Shown one piece after another: positions 57,851 to 64,000 of a stretch of 64,000 nucleotides of DNA. How positions within the stretch are numbered: position 1 is the stretch's first letter; the number at the start of each line of letters is the position of its first letter. The stretch lies in NCBI RefSeq assembly GCF_016802725.1, contig NC_052669.1, positions 26,069,770 to 26,133,769 on the forward strand, given 5' to 3'. Made by a program: the position numbers and the translations under genes. The notes beneath the pieces are model-generated. The model saw only the letters and a program-made list of their open reading frames with translations, did not search any database and had not been told where the DNA came from. Source of the DNA: Solenopsis invicta. Its lineage: Eukaryota; Arthropoda; Insecta; Hymenoptera; Formicidae.

Positions 57851-59853
57851 CTAGATAATAATATGCACAGATAATTACGTACAAATCTAAAATAATATAT
57901 TGATGATGATGTAATTAATAATATTACCAGTGTCTATAATTTCGTATATATTCGAGTGATCCTTCATAACGACATGTAATGTTGGAAACTCTATTATAGT
58001 TTTATTCTCCAAATTTTTTTTCAATGTAAGTGTAAGATCCAAATCATAAAATCTAAAAATTAAGGAATTACAACGAGCAATTTAAATTAAAGATTAAAAA
58101 ATTTTTTAAATATTTCTTTACCTAGAATTTGCCTTTTTTATTTTCTCGGCTTTTAAAAAAACTTTGATACCACTTAATCCAACTGCTCTATAAAATTGCA
58201 GTTTATCAGCTAAAACCATTGTGGTATTCAATTTTTCGATATCAGCTTTATCTGTTGAAGAGACTGGATCTAAAACTTGTTCTACCAATGTTGATAATCT
58301 TACGCTGTCTAGAGCTCTATAATTAATATATGACTTATTATGTATTGCTTAAAAAATATCTCAATTTTAAGAAATAATTTATTGGTTTATACCTGTCCAT
58401 TATGCATTTTGTATTTTCAGCTTGTGGAAAAATCCATTCTAGACGCCAGAACAATTTGTTGGTCTTCCAATTAAGATATGTAGTATTCTCCTTATGTCGA
58501 TTAAAGATTTGGGGCATAAATAACAGGGACACTTTTCTACAAGACGCAGCATATCTCAGCTTATGTAAATGCTGAAAAAAAATATGACAGTAGCACTTTT
58601 AAGATACAAACTTGTGTATTTAAATGATTCAGTGTTACAATGTAGTGTCTTTGCATATCATTGTATCAAAATTTTTATTTACATACAATGATGATACAAT
58701 CGTAATGAAAATTTTCTCTCAGAATTTTTCATATTTTAAATTTATGAAGATTTTTGAAAAAAAGCTTTAAATTGTTTCACATTTTTTTTAGTTTTTTTCT
58801 TTCAGAAATTATAGAATGAGAAATCTTAGAAAACATGAAAATTGATATCTATAAAGCCTTATATACAAGTGATGTAGACTTTGTCATATGTATTCATATT
58901 TTTTCAGATTTTGTAAGATTTTTTTTAGCAATTATAAAATGAGAAATTCTTAGAATAAAAACAAAATAATATGATCAATTTCACGTTAGTTAATGATCGC
59001 TAGTTCTTAAATTTAATTGGAAGATCAAGCTAATTGGAGTTGGTAACCTTAGATAAAATGTGGCAACACAATATGTTAAATACTAGCACAAATATCTGTG
59101 TTCAGTAGTTCAGATTGGTTTAAATATCTTTACGAGTATTTTAGATATTGACCTCTCTTTAAAAAAATGTGAAAAAAATATTCAGATTATACTAGAAGAT
59201 ATTTAGATTTTTTTAAATTATTTTTGAAAACTGTTTTGATTTATTAAAAAAATATCTGAGAAATTTTCTAATAATGTTACAAATTGTGTACAGAAATTTT
59301 GAAAAATTATATGAAAAAATTTTCACCAGGAAATACATAGATATACAGCAACTCTGTATCTTCAAATAATGTAAGTAAAAGAGAAGATATACCACTGGTA
59401 GATTAGTAATATGACGCGTGTATTTCATTTCTGGATTTCTCTTTTTGATATCAACTGATCTGCTAACTTGTTCGAGAAAGCGATAATCTGTAAAAGATTA
59501 AATGTCAAGTCTTAAGCCATACAACTTAGACAGAGAAAAGATCGACTATTTCTTACCACTCAGTAAATCCAAGTCGGTGAACGACGTTAGGGGGACGAAT
59601 TTGGTTTTATCCCGAATTCCGTCACACTCCAACTCCTTTTTGTGGACGTTGACACACCTGAGAGAACACGTTCTAACCTCGCATTTCGGACAGGTGTACA
59701 GTGCCTTAGCCTCACCGCATACCTCGCAATCTTCTAATCTGTAAATAAAGATAAGAAGAAATTAACTATTCAGTGATTACTATCACGACATTTTAATCGA
59801 GTTTATGTTTATATAAACATTAAACATTCTTACTTGTTCCTCGTGGTTGCCAT
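57639..59853 (-). CDS. ZNHIT6: ZNHIT6/BCD1, box C/D snoRNA assembly protein with HIT zinc finger
   Basis: Members of the BCD1/ZNHIT6 family are nuclear factors that assemble box C/D snoRNPs. Coding exons on the minus strand are 59853-59834, 59738-59557, 59487-59393, 58571-58393, 58316-58122, 58052-57928 and 57850-57639. All phases close to 335 residues. The HIT zinc finger is complete: Cys11, Cys14, Cys23, Cys26, Cys31, Cys35, His39 and Cys45 (DCEVCGEAKALYTCPKCEV; CSLRCVNVHKKELEC). It is followed by FVPLTSFTDLDLLSDYRFLE, typical of BCD1. The middle has LLFMPQIFNRHKENTTYLNW and KLFWRLEWIFPQA. The C-terminus is Lys/Asp/Ser-rich, ending NYEELIKM. The start has G at -3 and +4. The paralogue ZNHIT3 is much shorter, so BCD1 is the better call. 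Confidence 0.94.
57928..58052 (-). CDS. ZNHIT6: ZNHIT6 exon 6
   Basis: The acceptor is ccttaatttttag and the donor is ACTG|GTAATA. It encodes FYDLDLTLTLKKNLENKTI and EFPTLHVVMKDHSNIYEI. Confidence 0.94.
58122..58316 (-). CDS. ZNHIT6: ZNHIT6 exon 5
   Basis: The acceptor is ttaattatag and the donor is TCTAG|GTAAAG. It encodes ALDSVRLSTLVEQVLDPVSS and DKLQFYRAVGLSGIKVFLKA. Confidence 0.94.
58393..58571 (-). CDS. ZNHIT6: ZNHIT6 exon 4
   Basis: The acceptor is attttttttcag and the donor is GACAG|GTATAA. It encodes HLHKLRYAASCRKVSLLFMP and LNWKTNKLFWRLEWIF, the conserved BCD1 core. Confidence 0.95.
58572..59392 (-). other. ZNHIT6 intron with short direct repeats
   Basis: AT-rich intron. A 30-base unit (attatagaatgagaaatcttag-like, at about 58809 and 58932) is repeated with small changes about 124 bases apart. 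No exon was seen. Confidence 0.5.
59393..59487 (-). CDS. ZNHIT6: ZNHIT6 exon 3
   Basis: The acceptor is aatcttttacag and the donor is CCAGTG|GTATAT. It encodes YRFLEQVSRSVDIKKRN and EMKYTRHITNLPV, matching the family's YxFLEEV(x)R block. Confidence 0.92.
59557..59738 (-). CDS. ZNHIT6: ZNHIT6 exon 2: HIT zinc finger
   Basis: The acceptor is ctttatttacag and the donor is AGTG|GTAAGA. It carries all eight zinc ligands and the conserved FVPLTSFTDLDLL. Confidence 0.96.
59834..59853 (-). CDS. ZNHIT6: ZNHIT6 exon 1
   Basis: ATG GCA ACC ACG AGG AAC AA is followed by the donor GTAAGA. It gives MATTRN and two bases of Lys7, just ahead of the zinc finger. Confidence 0.9.
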
Positions 59854-60479
59854 CTCGCTTATAGGTTATAGATGAACAATCAAAAGCTTCTTCGTCTTTA
59901 CTTTTAATGATGCCCGTCCCCAATGGTATAGTGTTGCGGGGTCGTAATAATCAATTTATTTTTTATTTTTTTACTCAGTAGTGAATGATACTAAGCAAGG
60001 TATTATTACAGATAACATGTAACGTACTTTGTGTTCTAACGCGATGTATCCAAGTTTATGTGTGTAACGTGGAGTATCCAAGCATGTATGTGAAAAGGCA
60101 ATATAAGGACTGAATATACCATGAAGCAGCATTGAATTATTATTGAGGTAAAGTTCGACGATTCCTTCCTGGAAAAATTGTGATTAAGAAGTTTCTTCAA
60201 TCTTATTACATAATAATTTCACATAAGAGCTCGATTAAATTTTGAGAATAAGTTTGTGATAAATATATGTATATTAATAGTTGAGATAGATCACTGATAG
60301 ATAAAATAATTTAAAATTTAAATTTTTAATAAAAAGACAAAATACAAGCTTATACAAATATTTAATTTTCGTGATACTTTATTGTAACAATTTTTTTCAT
60401 ATTTTTTGTGTCTCTAGTATATATTAAAATTCCATATGATTAAAATACACATCATATGTACATAATACATACATACATA

Positions 60480-60491
60480 CATACATATATG

Positions 60492-60545
<54 letters not shown>
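60480..60545. repeat. (TA)n(TG)n(TA)n array
   Basis: TA and TG dinucleotide repeats just outside the palindrome. A CATA run precedes them. Confidence 0.9.
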
Positions 60546-60546
<1 letters not shown>

Positions 60547-60732
60547 GTATTCTTACGTGATTTATTTGAATATTATATATATATATAGAATTAATAAAAA
60601 TTGAATTTTATTTTTAGATTAAATAATAAGTAGATCAGTTTGTTTTATTTGCTTAATTTTGTACTTATTTTCTAGAATTGTTGCGGTCTTACATAAAAAA
60701 TGATAAGATTATATATAGATAAAAAAGTTTAA

Positions 60733-60855
<123 letters not shown>

Positions 60856-61503
60856 TAATATTATTTAATATTAAATTATTATTAAATGATAGCGAGAAAC
60901 ATTCCGTATTCGTTGAGGTGTTGGAAACATCATAAAAATAACCAAGAGATTTAAGTCTATATTATAAAATAAGGTAGGAAAAAGTTCAGTTTGCAGTCGT
61001 TCCGGGAAGAAATCCGGGATTTCGGGCTCGAGACATCGCTCCTGATACGCGGGAATCATGCGGAGCAAAGAGGTAGCAGGAAGTAAACTAGTACTTACCC
61101 CATTTTATTCACTTCCTACTGTACCGATTCTTGATAACGGCGTTCATCATAGATAATCGAGTGTGATTTACTTCTTACTTTATCGACGCTCGATTATTTA
61201 TGGCGCCGTCATCGAGAGTCGGTAAAGTAGGAAGTGAATAAAATGGGGTAAGTACTAGTTTACTTCCTGCTACCTCTTTGCTCCTCATGATCCCCGCGTA
61301 TCAGGAGCGATTTCTCGAGCCCGAAATCCCGGATTTCTTCCTGGAACAACTGCAAACTGAACTCTCTCTTAACTTATTTTATAATACGGAATTAATCTCT
61401 TGGTTATTTTTATGATGTTTCCAGCGCTTCAACAAATGCGCTATGTTTCTCGCTATTATTTAATAATAATTTAATATTAAATAATATACATTCTTCGCTT
61501 ACA

Positions 61504-61626
61504 AAAAATACACCCAACTTGTGTACGAAACGATACTCAAATGAGTGTTAACTCTCAAATAAACCTCCAACTTGAGAGTTAACACTCAATAGAGTATCAT
61601 TTTGGACACTAGTTGGGTGTATTTTT
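61504..61626. mobile_element. nested small inverted-repeat element, about 123 bp
   Basis: Arms 61504-61558 and 61571-61626 pair as aaaaaatacacccaact and agttgggtgtattttt at the ends and gtgttaactctcaa inside. It sits within the right arm of the larger palindrome, at a point where the left arm has none, so it came later. Confidence 0.75.
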
Positions 61627-62276
61627 CATAAGAAAATCTTTCCATCTAATCTTATCATTTTTTTATAAAAGACCGCAAGGATCCTAGAAAATAAGTACAA
61701 AATTAGGCAAATAAAACAAACCGATCTACTTATTATTTAATCTAAAAATAAAATTCAATTTTTATTGAATGGTATTTATGGCAAATTTGCTAGTACAATG
61801 CGGCGTGTTGAGTGCCTGTTTCACAAGTTGCTTTCTCGAGGCTTTGAACTTGTTATATATTGTGATATTATAGCTATTGCGAAAAAATCCGTGTAAGGTA
61901 TCCGGAATGGGGAAGCATAGCCGCTACGAGCGGCTGCTTTAGCAGCAGCAATTGCCACTTTGTTTCTCCACAAGATTTCTTTGTGTGCTGGTATAATCAG
62001 TATAATGCATTTTTCCGTTTACGATACACAGCGATTTTATATTTCAATAGCTTTTTAACTTTACAAACTTTGTTCTTTAATACATAAAAACGTATTTTAT
62101 TACTTTATCAATTTATTTCATAATTAACTTCTCTACAACGGGACCGTGTTTGAATTTTGTCTAGTGTGCCAGTTTTAGAGCCTAATTTCTCACTCTTTTT
62201 TTGGATTATATTGCTAAAACATTAATTATTACGAAATACAAAATAGTTTTATAAAAACTATTATTTGATAGAAGGC

Positions 62277-62656
62277 ACCCTAGTAGCATTTTCTGCAGAG
62301 CAGAATCCGACAAAATCTGCGTGCAGTTAAATGCAGCAAAATTGAATCAGATGCGCAAAAGATTATTTTCCATACTGTCTGTTCCAGTCTGTCAGCAAGA
62401 TTTGTGCAATGTACAAACAAACGAACTTTGTTTGCTGATGAAATGGCTTGCTGCAGAAATCGAATTTAATTGAAGCAGATTCTTCCTCTAACTGTAGTCT
62501 GTAAACAGAATGCTGCAATTCTTGCAGCAGATATATGCAAGTTTCTTTTGAAAGAATCTGCCTTACAGAATCTTTCGGAGAACTTGAACAGAATGAGGAA
62601 GCAGATCAACGTCAAGTGCTGCAAAATTTGTAGTCTTGCAGCAAATTGCTGCTAGG
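62277..62656. mobile_element. candidate inverted-repeat element, about 380 bp
   Basis: It begins accctagtagcattttctgcag and ends tgcagcaaattgctgctagggt, an imperfect inverted pair. The interior is rich in ctgcag/gcagca words. A 61-codon frame in it has no recognisable domain. Confidence 0.5.
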
Positions 62657-63896
62657 GTAGTTGTATTTACATTTTTTAAGTTTTATTTTTAGCTTTTGTT
62701 CAATATTATCCAAAAACAAAATAATATGTCAGTTTTGGTAACTTTCCTCAATATATTTCAATACATTGTAAAAATATATTTTACATATCGTAATAATAAT
62801 GATTTTTGTATTATTTCAAAATTTTTATAAAAAATAACAAATTGAAATAATGAATACAGCATTATTGGTCGAAAACAGTTCTTAGTGCTCAATAATTTTT
62901 TCTAGATGAATTTATAAACATTTACAAAAAATTTTTATAAAATCTTTATTATATAATTTTTAAAGGTAAATTTTTAGAATATTTGTAAATATCAATGATA
63001 AATATTTTGTGCTGTGTCTGGGCAATACAATAATCCTGCAATGATTAAATTTGCGAGATAAACTTTCATCTACACTATGAATTAGTTGTTCTGAGTTCAT
63101 TAAATTCAAAATAAATTTTATTCATTTGTTTTCTTTTCTATGCATATATGTATATAATATTCTCTACAACTGTAATATCTGATAAACTGGTAACTTTTAC
63201 TGAAATACTTACGGATTTTAAAAATAAATACAATCTTAATTATAATTTTTAATTTGAAAGTGTTTAAGATATTTGTTAGCACAAAGTCAATTCGAGAAAC
63301 ACGATAATTATCGTAACTACAACAATTAACGTCATATAACTTGGTTTCTTTGTGAAACTACTTATAATTTATCTTCTAATGGAGTAACAAATTATTCACA
63401 ATAAACACATCACGTTGTACGAATAACATAGATTGTTCGTACGTATCTTTACGTAACTAAAAACAAAGAACAAAAAAGACAGAAAAATATAATAAATGTT
63501 CAATGTAATGCGTGTTGCTTTTGCGAGCAAAAGCGGTCTCAATGACTTTATTCCGAAGCATGTTAATGCTCACGAGACTCCTACAATTACTCAGGTAGCA
63601 ACGTGTGGTAGCAACGTGTATGTATTCTGTATAGTTGCTGGCATGTAGCTTGCAATCATGTTGCTATTAGAATCACAGTAACTGAGTCCGCATTTGTTGG
63701 CAAATTGATGTTTTCACGATATGACAACTTTGAATAGCAATTTACTAGCAACATGCCAAAAACTTTGAAATAGTAGTCATGAAAATTTGTGTTGTTGCCG
63801 TTATATTGCTACAATTAATAATTTATAAAATCACGGAGGCTTTTATATTTTTGATATAACTTTGATGCTGTTATCTTGCAGTTAAATTACTGGCAA

Positions 63897-63899
<3 letters not shown>

Positions 63900-63950
<51 letters not shown>
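63900..63950. repeat. (TA)n array
   Basis: About 25 TA units near the right edge of the window. Confidence 0.95.
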
Positions 63951-63954
<4 letters not shown>

Positions 63955-64000
63955 GTTCAATAATGGTTGTACTCACGTTTTACCATAGGAGCATGATTTA

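Noticed and set aside
63590..63900. Repeated gtagcaac / gttgcta words suggesting another inverted-repeat element
   Set aside because: The words are short, irregularly spaced and partly palindromic; ends could not be defined.

Overview
This is insect nuclear DNA, most likely from a hymenopteran and probably an ant. The evidence is AT-rich intergenic DNA with CpG-rich promoter-like islands, long dinucleotide arrays, many short inverted-repeat transposons, GT-AG introns and insect-type proteins. The species call is an inference. Four protein-coding genes were reconstructed exon by exon. All internal splice phases close, except at one Sec16 exon that is interpreted below as an alternative end.

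Layout. (1) 1-25318, plus strand: the 3' half of extradenticle (exd, the insect PBX homologue), with five coding exons giving the last 204 residues. The upstream exons lie outside the window. The last intron is 15.2 kb and the final exon carries only four codons plus the stop. (2) 25319-33504: the exd 3' UTR and the convergent intergenic region, rich in simple repeats. (3) 33505-52385, minus strand: Sec16, the ER-exit-site scaffold, with 17 coding exons (2,227 residues) and an extra 882-bp exon that fits only as an alternative 3' end. (4) About 52386-53729: a GC- and CpG-rich divergent promoter region. (5) 53730-56506, plus strand: Sec22, an ER-Golgi R-SNARE (5 exons, 213 residues). (6) 57639-59853, minus strand: the ZNHIT6/BCD1 box C/D snoRNP assembly factor (7 exons, 335 residues). 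(7) 59854-64000: gene-free DNA dominated by a 1.2-kb palindromic element, a nested small element, CA/TA arrays and another short inverted-repeat element.

How the genes relate. Sec16 and Sec22 both serve the early secretory pathway (COPII budding sites and ER-Golgi fusion). They lie head to head with about 1.3-2.1 kb between their start codons, so a shared promoter is plausible. exd is a TALE homeodomain Hox cofactor. ZNHIT6 acts in nuclear snoRNP assembly. Neither has an obvious functional tie to the Sec pair.

Most interesting observations: a phase-compatible candidate alternative terminal exon in exd (8037-8101) that would replace the C-terminus just after the homeodomain; the candidate alternative terminal exon of Sec16 with its own polyadenylation signals; a run of NDPSGQE-type repeats in Sec16; a transposon family present three times in Sec16 introns, including a collapsed copy next to a donor site; and a fold-back element with a hammerhead-like core motif. 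No bacterial-type systems, rRNA genes, CRISPR arrays or intact transposase genes were seen.
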